Shown here: in pieces, positions 1 to 6,057 of the stretch
Layout of the letters: each line of letters begins with the position of its first letter
Numbering within the stretch: position 1 is the stretch's first letter
Assembly: GCA_030598525.1 (NCBI GenBank)
Contig: JAUVPT010000076.1
Coordinates: 1-7,284, forward strand
Source of the DNA: Gemmatimonadota bacterium
GTDB lineage: Bacteria > Gemmatimonadota > Gemmatimonadetes > Palauibacterales > Palauibacteraceae
DNA: 7,284 nucleotides
Direction: 5' to 3'
Notes under the pieces: generated by a model
Databases searched by the model: none
What the model was told of the DNA's origin: nothing
The model's input: only the letters and a program-made list of their open reading frames with translations
Program-made: the position numbers and the translations under genes

Positions 1-1
1 C

Positions 2-355
2 ATCCTCGGTCCGTGGGTCGAGGCCGACTCCGTCAGTCGCCTGGCCTACCTGGAAGAACTCGTCGGGGATCCGCACCTGTACAGCCGCAGGCTCGGACTG
101 GTGGCAAGCGTCCACCTAAACCGCGACGGGACGGAATTCGGGGAATGGACGCTGAATCAGGTTGACCGGCTGATCGACGAACGGGATCCGATGATCACGA
201 AGGCCATTTCCTGGTCCCTGCGGCAGATGACCAGACACCAGGCCTCGATTGTGGACGCCTACGTGGAGAGCAGGGCCGAGCGGATGGCGGCTCTTCCACG
301 CCGGGAGGTTCGAAACAAGCTGAGCACCGGACGGAAGAGCGGCCGGTCCGACTGA
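2..355 (+). CDS. DNA alkylation repair protein, AlkD-like (C-terminal part; start outside window)
   Basis: The reading frame is open from the left edge and gives 117 residues before TGA. The family (HEAT-like repeat DNA glycosylases, AlkD/AlkC type) removes positively charged alkylated bases such as 3-methyladenine and 7-methylguanine from DNA in the cytoplasm. What is seen: an Arg-Arg pair in LYSRRLGLVA (visible residues 27-36), then DPMITKAISWSLRQM (62-76), where the Trp falls where AlkD proteins have a DNA-binding Trp in an AIGW.LRE-type helix, and a basic tail with RREVRNKL. The spacing from the Arg pair to the Trp (about 41 residues) is close to that between the Arg and Trp of Bacillus AlkD as I recall it. 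A GTG at 101 opens the only start-initiated frame visible, but homology clearly continues upstream of it, so it is not the true start. The catalytic Asp region cannot be judged with confidence in this fragment. The gene converges on the lipoprotein gene, with 22 bases between stops and no evident terminator. Confidence 0.8.
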   Translation: MLGPWVEADSVSRLAYLEELVGDPHLYSRRLGLVASVHLNRDGTEFGEWTLNQVDRLIDERDPMITKAISWSLRQMTRHQASIVDAYVESRAERMAALPRREVRNKLSTGRKSGRSD

Positions 356-377
356 ACAGTCAGCAGCAACCTGGATC

Positions 378-1625
378 TCAGTAGAGAGGAGCCGCGACGA
401 TCCGGATGGTTCGGGGGTCCCCCGGCAGCGTCCACGCGGCCACCATCTCCCGTCCCCTGGTCACCATGGAGGGGAAACCGGATGCCCGCTCGGCGCTGGA
501 CTCGCCAATCGCGATCGCTCGTGTTGCGCGGCCGCCCAGTCCGAACGATCGGGCCAGGACCATCGCCCCTGACTCAGAGGCGGCCAGCCAGGTAACCAGG
601 GCTCCGCCCTCGATCGCCGACACGGACACTCTGCCGAGCGGCCGGTCCCCGTCGATCAGGACGGGATCGCGGAATGTGCGCCCCCCGTCGTGGGAAAAGG
701 CCAACCGGACGCGCGGTTTCTCGTCCGCCGCCGTGAACCAGGCGATCGCTACCGTGTCGCCCCTGGCGGAGATGGAAGGTCCGTTCACGGGACAGGCGGG
801 AATCTCCCAACCGTCGTCATGTACGGTGACAGGATCGGACCATCGTCCCGCCCCGTACCGAACCACGCGTATGTCCCGTATCTCGTCGTCCGTCCGCCCA
901 CGGTAAGCGACGATTACTCCGTCCGGAGTTCGAGCCGCAGACGTCTGGCAGCAGTCGCATGTGCGGTCGTCCAGGACATGGCGGTCGGTCCACCCGCCTT
1001 CCGACCCGAGCGAGGCCTGGCGTAGTGACATGAACGGCTTCGCAGCCGTCGTGTCGGCATAGGCCCTCCCGTCCAGCCAAACGGCGGTAAGGGCGTCGGT
1101 CCCTGAGGCCGGAAAGAGGCTCACGAAACCGTGTTCCACGGGTGTGCCGTCCGAGTGGGGTCGTCCCGACTCGCTCCACGTCGACCCGCCGTCACGTGAC
1201 GTCGACACCAGGACGTCGTAGGAATACGTGCCGGGACCGGAGTACTGGAGCCAGTGAGCCGCCAGCAAACCGCCCGGAAGCTGAATGACGGAGGGAAAGT
1301 CGGCCCAGTTCACGAAGAGGTCGGCGCGGCGGACGACAGTCATCGGCTCGTCCCACGCGTCGCCGACCAGGCGGGCAAAGCGGAGCGCGACCTCTTCGCC
1401 CACAGGTTCGAGCCAACTCATCAGGATCGTGTCGCCGACGACGAACAGGTTCGGCTCTCCGCTTCCGGACCTCGCCGGCGACGGCAGTACTCGCGGCTCA
1501 CCCAGCACGGCAGGAGGCGTAGACGCATCAGAGAGGTCCGCAGGCTCGCATGCGGCCACTACATAGAGGGTCCCTACCAGTGTCGTCACCAGTACCGGCG
1601 TCCTTACAGCGGATGGCTTGATCAT
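378..1625 (-). CDS. Secreted lipoprotein with Asp-box (BNR/sialidase-like) repeats and a CDCC cluster
   Basis: 415 residues. The N-terminus has a basic start, a hydrophobic stretch (about 9-24) and a lipobox VAAC with the lipidated Cys at 26. Glu at +2 rather than Asp suggests sorting to the outer membrane rather than inner-membrane retention. The body is mostly short beta-strand-like segments with two clear Asp boxes, SRDGGSTW (143-150) and SHDGGRTF (311-318), which mark a beta-propeller of the sialidase-like fold. A striking TCDCCQTSAA segment (222-231) carries Cys 223, 225 and 226, with one more Cys at 278 (PACPVNGPS). I could not identify the FRIP motif or a convincing Arg triad of true sialidases, so an enzymatic sialidase call is not supported; binding or an unknown activity is as likely. 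The ribosome site before the ATG is weak (GGAC). It is transcribed alone and divergently from the aminopeptidase gene. Homologues are often labelled exo-alpha-sialidase or BNR repeat protein. Confidence 0.8.
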   Translation of the reverse strand: MIKPSAVRTPVLVTTLVGTLYVVAACEPADLSDASTPPAVLGEPRVLPSPARSGSGEPNLFVVGDTILMSWLEPVGEEVALRFARLVGDAWDEPMTVVRRADLFVNWADFPSVIQLPGGLLAAHWLQYSGPGTYSYDVLVSTSRDGGSTWSESGRPHSDGTPVEHGFVSLFPASGTDALTAVWLDGRAYADTTAAKPFMSLRQASLGSEGGWTDRHVLDDRTCDCCQTSAARTPDGVIVAYRGRTDDEIRDIRVVRYGAGRWSDPVTVHDDGWEIPACPVNGPSISARGDTVAIAWFTAADEKPRVRLAFSHDGGRTFRDPVLIDGDRPLGRVSVSAIEGGALVTWLAASESGAMVLARSFGLGGRATRAIAIGESSAERASGFPSMVTRGREMVAAWTLPGDPRTIRIVAAPLY

Positions 1626-1765
1626 CTGTCCATGCTACGCTCGCGGCCGGCTGGAGCGAAGGGGGCATTGCACGATACTCGCCACGCCCGCAAACTTTCC
1701 CGACTCTCGAGCGTCGTCCTCCCCCGCCGGCGGCCGAGGTTACCACCCAACCGAGCGACGATACG
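1626..1765. promoter_or_regulatory. Divergent intergenic region between lipoprotein and aminopeptidase genes
   Basis: This 140-base gap must hold promoters for both flanking genes, which point away from each other. I see no convincing -35/-10 pair on either strand; the best on the plus strand is TTGCAC (1668-1673) with CAAACT 17 bases later, only 3 of 6 matches each. It contains a 16-base imperfect palindrome (1701-1716) and a 10-base self-complementary CCGCCGGCGG (1724-1733), the latter easily expected in GC-rich DNA. No good Shine-Dalgarno is placed for the aminopeptidase start. Confidence 0.5.
1701..1716. promoter_or_regulatory. Imperfect 16-base palindrome, possible operator
   Basis: The sequence CGACTCTCGAGCGTCG pairs with itself at 7 of 8 symmetric positions (only T1705/C1712 fails). 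It sits 85 bases from the lipoprotein start and 49 bases from the aminopeptidase start, a sensible place for a dimeric regulator to control both. No regulator gene is visible nearby, so the assignment rests on symmetry and location alone. Confidence 0.22.
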
Positions 1766-2884
1766 ATGACTGATCCCCGATTCACGAAACTGGCCCGGAC
1801 CCTGATCCACTACTCCTGCGAACTCCAGGCAGGCGAGAAGGTGCTGATCGAGGCGATCGACACGCCGGCGGCGTTCACCAAGGAGCTCGTTCGAGTGGCG
1901 CACGAAGCCGGTGTCGTCCCGAACGTCCTCCTCAAGAGCAAAGAAGTGCTGAGACGGCTCCTGCTTGGCGCCACCGAGGAGCAGCTCGACCTCATGGCCG
2001 CGTCGGAGGAAACGTACATGAAGGGTGTCGATGCCTACATCGGCGTGCGCGGCGCCCCCAACGTCTCGGAGCTGTCCGACGTTCCGCAGGCCCAGCAGAA
2101 GATGTACGAACGCTACATCTGGAAGCGGGTCCATATGGACATCCGGGTGCCGGACACGCGGTGGGTCGTCCTCCGCTGGCCGAACCCGTCGATGGCTCAG
2201 CTGGCCGAGCGCTCGACCGAGGAGTTCGAGGACTTCTATTTCCGCGTGTGCACGATGGACTACGAGCGCATGTCGGAGGCCCTGCAGCCCCTGCGCGAGC
2301 TGATGGAATCCACGGATCGGGTGCACATCAAGGGACCCGGCACGGACCTCCGATTCAGCATCGCGGGCATCCCCGCCATGCCGTGCGACGGCAAGCGCAA
2401 CATTCCGGACGGAGAGGTATTCACGGCCCCGGTGAAGGACAGCATCGAGGGAACGATCCAGTACAACACGCCCACGATCTACCAGGGCGTGACGCACGAG
2501 GACGTGTTCTTCCGTTTCGAGCAGGGGAAGATCGTCGAGGCGCGAAGCACGAACACTGATCACCTGAACGAGGTACTCGACGCGGACGAGGGCTCGCGCT
2601 ACATCGGCGAGTTCTCGCTCGGCTTCCACCCGCACATCCTCGAGCCGATGAAAGACATCCTGTTCGACGAGAAGATCGCCGGCAGCATGCACCTCACTCC
2701 GGGGAATGCCTACGAGACGGCGTTCAACGGCAATCGGAGCCAGATCCACTGGGACCTGGTCCTCATTCAGAGGCCGGAGTACGGCGGCGGCGAAGTCTGG
2801 TTCGACGACGTGCTGATTCGGAAGGACGGAACGTTCGTCTTGCCGGAGCTGGAGGAACTCAACCCGGACAGGCTGGGAGCGTAA
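1766..2884 (+). CDS. M29-family metallo-aminopeptidase (AmpS/PepS/AmpT type)
   Basis: 372 residues, slightly shorter than the 400 or so of characterised members. The family removes N-terminal amino acids from peptides using a two-metal centre, in the cytoplasm; there is no signal peptide. The N-terminal domain shows the family opening (LARTLIHYSCELQAGEKVLIE, residues 9-29, split here only for naming). All expected active-site residues can be placed: Glu217 in IPDGEVFTAP, Glu282 in RYIGEFSLG, His309 in GSMHLTPGNAY with the catalytic-type Tyr316 seven residues later, and His328 and Asp330 in QIHWDLVL. Spacings between them agree closely with those of AmpT/PepS. The enzyme should therefore be active, with broad or unknown peptide preference. 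The ATG is chosen from family length; only a weak GAG (1753-1755) lies upstream as a ribosome site. The gene ends at a hairpin shared with the convergent transporter operon, hinting at a peptide-use theme. Confidence 0.93.
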   Translation: MTDPRFTKLARTLIHYSCELQAGEKVLIEAIDTPAAFTKELVRVAHEAGVVPNVLLKSKEVLRRLLLGATEEQLDLMAASEETYMKGVDAYIGVRGAPNVSELSDVPQAQQKMYERYIWKRVHMDIRVPDTRWVVLRWPNPSMAQLAERSTEEFEDFYFRVCTMDYERMSEALQPLRELMESTDRVHIKGPGTDLRFSIAGIPAMPCDGKRNIPDGEVFTAPVKDSIEGTIQYNTPTIYQGVTHEDVFFRFEQGKIVEARSTNTDHLNEVLDADEGSRYIGEFSLGFHPHILEPMKDILFDEKIAGSMHLTPGNAYETAFNGNRSQIHWDLVLIQRPEYGGGEVWFDDVLIRKDGTFVLPELEELNPDRLGA

Positions 2885-2891
2885 CGAAGAC

Positions 2892-2917
2892 CCCGGGCGG
2901 TCAGTCCCCCGCCCGGG
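2892..2917. terminator. Bidirectional hairpin terminator between convergent genes
   Basis: The arms CCCGGGCGG (2892-2900) and CCGCCCGGG (2909-2917) pair perfectly over 9 bases with an 8-base loop. TTT follows on the plus strand, with a mixed T-rich stretch on the minus strand. It lies 8 bases after the aminopeptidase stop and 13 bases after the stop of the minus-strand membrane-protein gene, so it can end both transcripts. The short T tract makes it a weaker intrinsic terminator than the classical form. Confidence 0.8.
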
Positions 2918-2929
2918 TTTCCTGCTTCG

Positions 2930-3502
2930 TCAGACCGTCGGGGTCTCCTGCGTCAGCAGACCGCCCGTCGCCTTGATCGTCTGGAACGTCGTCAGCGCGT
3001 CCTCGAAGTAGGTCGCGGCTTTCTCGAGGTAGGCCGACGTCTCGTCGATGTATCCGTCCGTCGAAGCCGACCATACCCGATTCAGCGATCGTTCCGCGGT
3101 CGCGAAACGATTCATCACTTCCGCGTAGGCCTTGAGGCCGTAGCTGTGAGCGATGCTCTCGCGCGCGTCCACGAACCTGGCAAGGTCCGGCAGGAACCGC
3201 TCATCGATTCGATGACGCAGGTCGTAGACGTTGATATCCGCTTTCTCGGCGTTCAGTTTCTGGGCTTCGGTCGAGAGGTTCTGCAGGCTCGACTCGATGG
3301 CCCGGACGTTGGTGGTGATGACTTCTACATCCGTCGCCTCCGCCTTGCGGGCCCGCTGGGCGACGATCACTCCTACGATCCCGATTCCCAACCACACGAG
3401 GAAGGACGCCGTGCTCACGCCCTCCACTTGTTTGACGACCTCGAGGGAGCCGCCGAGGAAGCCGACCAGGATGAGCAGGTATCCGAAGTATCGTAGACTC
3501 AT
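2930..3502 (-). CDS. Small two-TM membrane protein with helical cytoplasmic tail, OPT-linked, unknown function
   Basis: 190 residues; I do not recognise a named family. Two hydrophobic helices are seen at about 4-22 and 32-50, joined by a short polar loop (EVVKQVEG). The second is followed by basic residues (QRARK), so the likely topology is a hairpin with both ends in the cytoplasm. Residues 55-95 look coiled-coil-like and the remainder (about 95-178) is predicted helical by eye, rich in Ala, Glu, Arg and aromatic residues. There are no Cys and no obvious catalytic or nucleotide-binding motif. The start is well fixed: GAGGAGG at 3508-3514, five bases before ATG. The stop codon of the upstream transporter lies partly inside this ribosome site, leaving a 10-base gap, so the two are almost certainly co-transcribed and may be translationally coupled. 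An accessory or regulatory subunit of the transporter is the simplest inference; an unrelated envelope protein is the alternative. Confidence 0.85.
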   Translation of the reverse strand: MSLRYFGYLLILVGFLGGSLEVVKQVEGVSTASFLVWLGIGIVGVIVAQRARKAEATDVEVITTNVRAIESSLQNLSTEAQKLNAEKADINVYDLRHRIDERFLPDLARFVDARESIAHSYGLKAYAEVMNRFATAERSLNRVWSASTDGYIDETSAYLEKAATYFEDALTTFQTIKATGGLLTQETPTV

Positions 3503-3512
3503 GTCGCCCTCC

Positions 3513-5246
3513 TCACCCGAACACGATGAACAGCGAGTAAACCACTCCGATCAGCGCTTCTCCCACGATCAGCCCGGCGGCGATCGGAATCCCCACGTCC
3601 TCGCTCCACAGCACACCGAGCTTCCAGTCGGCAACCACGCGGAGCAGGGTCCCGACCGTGTACGTGAGAACGATATTGAACGGGAGGTAGAAGCCGAGGC
3701 CCACGAGGACCCCCAGGCCTCCGATGCCGCTCGCGCTGAGGAGCGCCCCGAGGCCGGCTCCCGTGATGTACTTGTCACGCGGTACGTCGCCGCCGAGGAT
3801 TCCCTCGATCACGCTCGCCAGGGCCTGGCCCTGCGGCGCCGGCAGTTGATCGCTCCCAAGCGTATACGCCTGATGCAGGACCACGATCAGGCCCATTATG
3901 ATGATCGGCCCGATCCACGTGCCGAGGAACTGGGCTTTCTGCTGCTGCTTCGGTATCGCCCCCACCAGGTAGCCCGTCTTCAGGTCGAGCATCAGGTCGG
4001 TGGCCTGGGCCATGGCCACGCACATGGCGGCGCCGACGGTCACCGAAGCGATGATCGAACCCCTGTCTCCAATGCCGCTGGTCACCAGGATCATGAGCGT
4101 GACCCCGATCAGGGTCATGCCCGAGAGAGGTGACCAGTTGGTCCGCCCGATGCACTCCGAGAGGACGACCCCGGCCACCCAGATCCACAGCGTGCCGAGC
4201 AGCGCCATCGTGAGTCCCCGCCCCAGGCCCACCTCGGCCACCGCGGTCCACGAGATGATCGCGAGGACGACGAAGGCCGCCGCGACGCCCATGTAGAGCA
4301 TCTGGATCGGGAGCTCGTCCTGCGACATCTCGGAACGCGATTTCGCCGCGTCCCGCATGCTGCGGATGGCGCTGACCACGAGCGGGAGGGCGAGCACGAT
4401 ACCCATCAGCGCGCCGCCGATCAGCATCCCGATGCCGGTGGGCCGGAACAGGTTGAGCCGCAGGTAGTCGGCGATGCCCATGCCCGACGCCTGGAGGGTG
4501 GCGGCATCCGGCAGGATTCCCGAGGCGCTCATGATCGGCGCCAGGAACCAGTAGCAGACGTAGCCCCCGACGATGAAGAAGAACCCACCCTTGCCGGCCA
4601 GGAAGGCCACTCCGACCGTGAGCAGCGACAGGTACCAGATCCCGTTCATGTACTCGGGAAGTCCGAGCACGACCCCGAGGTCGTAGTTCTCGACGCCGGT
4701 CTTGAGGCTGATGAAGTGGGCGAGCGCGGCCACCAGGGCTCCGCCGACCAGCAGCCACGCCTTGTGGATCCCGGCTCCCGGCGACTTGAGCACGGCCGCC
4801 GTGGCGATCCCGCCCGGGAAAGCCAGGCGGTTGTAGTCGATCATCTGCTTCCGGAGCGGGATGATAAAGGCAATCCCCAGGATACCGCCCGCGATGCAGC
4901 CGAGGACCAGCAGCGGGTAGTTGAAGTCCGTGATCCCGAGAATGAACAGCGCCGGCACCGAGAACATCATCCCGGCCGAGGCTCCGTTCACTGCGCTCGC
5001 CAGGGTCTGCTGGATGTTGTTCTCGATGATGCTGTTGCGGCGCATCAGGCCGCGCAGGATCCCGAACCCGAGGATCGCCGCCAGCTCCGAGCCTTCGATC
5101 GAGAAGCCCAGCTTGAGGCTCAGGTATCCGATACTGACAGCGATGAGGATTCCGATGCCGTAGCCCACCAGGACGCCCGCCCACGTGAACTCTGGGTAGG
5201 TCCCTGTACGGCCGGTGAGCCTGGTCGGAGTGGTTTGCTCGTCCAA
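3513..5246 (-). CDS. OPT-family oligopeptide/metal-chelate transporter
   Basis: 577 residues, nearly all membrane-embedded, with about 14-16 hydrophobic segments. OPT proteins are proton-driven inner-membrane importers of small peptides or, in some lineages, metal-siderophore complexes; the prokaryotic substrates are mostly unproven. Family-type stretches seen: YPEFTWAGVLVGYGIGI (17-33), the Gly/Ser-Glu segment EGSELAAILG (51-60), ENNIQQTLASA (75-85) with the loop after it, DLKTGYLVGAIPKQQQ (421-436) and the closing half GAGLGALLSASGIGGLG (496-512). A soluble charged loop (about 296-313) splits the two halves. The start is TTG at 5246, chosen because GGGAGG sits five bases upstream and the N-terminal EFTWAG region needs to be retained; the next in-frame Met (68) would remove the first helix. 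It is the first gene of an operon with the small membrane protein. Its leader contains strong inverted repeats. Confidence 0.93.
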   Translation of the reverse strand: MDEQTTPTRLTGRTGTYPEFTWAGVLVGYGIGILIAVSIGYLSLKLGFSIEGSELAAILGFGILRGLMRRNSIIENNIQQTLASAVNGASAGMMFSVPALFILGITDFNYPLLVLGCIAGGILGIAFIIPLRKQMIDYNRLAFPGGIATAAVLKSPGAGIHKAWLLVGGALVAALAHFISLKTGVENYDLGVVLGLPEYMNGIWYLSLLTVGVAFLAGKGGFFFIVGGYVCYWFLAPIMSASGILPDAATLQASGMGIADYLRLNLFRPTGIGMLIGGALMGIVLALPLVVSAIRSMRDAAKSRSEMSQDELPIQMLYMGVAAAFVVLAIISWTAVAEVGLGRGLTMALLGTLWIWVAGVVLSECIGRTNWSPLSGMTLIGVTLMILVTSGIGDRGSIIASVTVGAAMCVAMAQATDLMLDLKTGYLVGAIPKQQQKAQFLGTWIGPIIIMGLIVVLHQAYTLGSDQLPAPQGQALASVIEGILGGDVPRDKYITGAGLGALLSASGIGGLGVLVGLGFYLPFNIVLTYTVGTLLRVVADWKLGVLWSEDVGIPIAAGLIVGEALIGVVYSLFIVFG

Positions 5247-5251
5247 CTCCG

Positions 5252-5257
5252 CCTCCC
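5252..5257 (-). promoter_or_regulatory. Shine-Dalgarno deciding the TTG start of the OPT gene
   Basis: On the minus strand GGGAGG ends five bases before TTG at 5246. There is no ATG or GTG in a better position, and using the next in-frame Met would truncate the conserved first membrane helix. The same GGAGGC (5251-5256) is complementary to GCCTCC further up the leader (5272-5277 on the minus strand), which matters for the possible leader structure. Confidence 0.7.
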
Positions 5258-5271
5258 GGGTGAGAAGAGCC

Positions 5272-5306
5272 GGAGGCGCCGGCGCCCCCGGGGCGCAGCT
5301 GCCTCC
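5272..5306 (-). promoter_or_regulatory. Long GC-rich stem-loop in the OPT gene leader
   Basis: In the minus-strand transcript GGAGGC (5306-5301) pairs with GCCTCC (5277-5272), enclosing a second stem GCGCCCC/GGGGCGC (5296-5290 with 5288-5282) around a single central base. Four-base internal strands separate the two stems. The 3' arm GCCTCC could alternatively pair with the GGAGGC of the ribosome site (5256-5251), extended by two G-C pairs across a bulged base. Whether it regulates is unknown; the GC content makes some pairing expected by chance. No known riboswitch aptamer was recognised. Confidence 0.35.
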
Positions 5307-5334
5307 TCAATGTCGTTTTGTGCCGCCCGCAGTC

Positions 5335-5370
5335 GCGCGCCGGGTGGCGCGCCCGGATATTGTATCCCGG
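5335..5370. promoter_or_regulatory. Two adjacent inverted repeats in the OPT/barrel divergent region
   Basis: First, GCGCGCC (5335-5341) and GGCGCGC (5346-5352) form a perfect 7-base inverted repeat with a 4-base spacer. Directly beside it GGATA (5355-5359) and TATCC (5363-5367) form a second one with a 3-base centre, extended by outer C-G pairs (7 of 8 matches). The second is the only AT-rich spot in the region and includes TACAAT (5364-5359, minus strand), a good -10 match for the transporter gene, though I find no -35 at the right distance. An operator overlapping a promoter would fit, but this is inference. Confidence 0.3.
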
Positions 5371-5424
5371 TTCGGGGGTCCGCGCGACCGGACCTGACCA
5401 GGAACCCCGGAGTGGAGTGAGACG

Positions 5425-5973
5425 ATGCGCTGCCTGAAGACCGTCGTACTGTCGCTCGTAGTCGGCCTCGCGTTCATGGCGTCCCCCCTCGAGGCGCAGG
5501 ATGCTGTCCGGGACGGGTTCTGGGGCTCGGTCGGCGGCGGAGTCGGGTTCAACCTCACGGAGAACTCGGAAGGCGAGCGCCTCACCGGGTTCACCGCTTT
5601 TGCGCGGGCCGGTTGGGCCCTGTCGCCGAAGTGGGTCGTGGGGGGAGACGTGATCGGCTGGTTCTATAGCGAAGGAGGCGTCGACCTCACTCGCGGCTTC
5701 GTCGGCGGGACCGTTCTCTTCTACCCGAGCGCTACGGGAGGATTCTACTTCAAAGGAGGCATCGGGGGTGCCTTCTCCCGCGTCTCGGCAAACGTCGCGA
5801 GCGACGGCACGACCTGGGGCTTAGGCACGACCCTCGGCCTCGGTTACGACATTCGGCTGACGGACGGCCTGTACCTCGCCCTGGGCGCGGACTGGCTGTT
5901 CCAGGACGTCAGTTCCCAAACGCAGAGCAACAACCAGCTCGGGATGCTGACGCTCGGCCTGACGTTCTTCTAG
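5425..5973 (+). CDS. Small outer-membrane beta-barrel protein
   Basis: 182 residues. A signal peptide is clear: basic MRCLK, a hydrophobic core (about 6-20) and a likely cut after Ala24 in SPLEAQD. The mature part is alternating Gly/aromatic/hydrophobic strands separated by short turns and polar loops, as in small 8-strand barrels of the OmpA/OmpW/Ail type (for example GFWGSVGGGVGFNL at 31-44, GGFYFKGGIGGAFS at 105-118, GLYLALGADWLF at 148-159). The chain ends in LTLGLTFF, where the final Phe is the usual recognition signal for the BAM outer-membrane assembly machinery. No Cys remains in the mature protein. The start is supported by GGAG (5414-5417) seven bases before ATG. It is transcribed away from the transporter operon. 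The function (porin, adhesin or structural protein) cannot be read from sequence; the fold assignment is more certain than the role. Confidence 0.85.
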   Translation: MRCLKTVVLSLVVGLAFMASPLEAQDAVRDGFWGSVGGGVGFNLTENSEGERLTGFTAFARAGWALSPKWVVGGDVIGWFYSEGGVDLTRGFVGGTVLFYPSATGGFYFKGGIGGAFSRVSANVASDGTTWGLGTTLGLGYDIRLTDGLYLALGADWLFQDVSSQTQSNNQLGMLTLGLTFF

Positions 5974-5997
5974 GCGGGATTCGGGTCCACCAGTCCG

Positions 5998-6024
5998 GCA
6001 AAGGTTTTGCAGTACTGACTCAGT
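5998..6024. promoter_or_regulatory. Cluster of short palindromes before the PLP lyase gene
   Basis: The 84-base gap between the barrel and lyase genes holds CAGTACTG (6010-6017, perfect 8-base palindrome) overlapping ACTGACTCAGT (6014-6024, 5-base arms around one base), preceded by GCAAA/TTTGC (5998-6002 and 6006-6010). No intrinsic terminator is evident for the barrel gene and no clean promoter for the lyase, so read-through from the barrel gene is possible. An operator here is only a suggestion. Confidence 0.2.
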
Positions 6025-6057
6025 CCAGAAACGGAACGCATTTCCGAGGACAGCACC

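Noticed and set aside
406..906. 166-residue open frame on the plus strand opposite the lipoprotein gene
   Set aside because: Ser/Pro/Arg-rich antisense frame; the minus-strand frame has a signal peptide, lipobox and Asp boxes.
378..1625. A definite sialidase (neuraminidase) assignment
   Set aside because: Asp boxes occur in many propellers; the sialidase FRIP motif and Arg triad could not be found.
1622..1633. Tiny ORF ATG-GAC-AGA-TGA overlapping the lipoprotein start on the minus strand
   Set aside because: Three codons with no ribosome site; a start/stop overlap of this size occurs easily by chance and nothing shows that it is translated.
1622..2749. 375-residue open frame on the minus strand opposite the aminopeptidase
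   Set aside because: It is antisense to a gene with all M29 active-site residues, is rich in Arg, His and Val as GC-rich antisense frames are, and shows no family features.
3231..4133. 300-residue open frame on the plus strand opposite the membrane protein and OPT genes
   Set aside because: Composition (His, Arg, Asp, Glu-rich) is that of an antisense frame to membrane-protein codons, with no ribosome site of note or recognised motif.
5275..5286. Perfect 12-base palindrome GGCGCCGGCGCC
   Set aside because: Low-complexity GC repeat expected in such DNA; it partly overlaps the leader hairpin already described and gives no separate support for a binding site.
3775..5310. 511-residue open frame on the minus strand overlapping the OPT gene in another frame
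   Set aside because: It is an Arg/Gly/Pro-rich shadow of the transporter gene with no hydrophobic segments or domain; the OPT frame is clearly the coding one.
5247..5424. A known riboswitch or small RNA gene in the divergent region
   Set aside because: Hairpins are present, but no conserved aptamer core of a known class could be recognised.
6017..6023. TGACTCA, identical to the eukaryotic AP-1/GCN4 site
   Set aside because: A seven-base coincidence in bacterial DNA with no matching regulator family; only its palindromic context was kept as a weak note.
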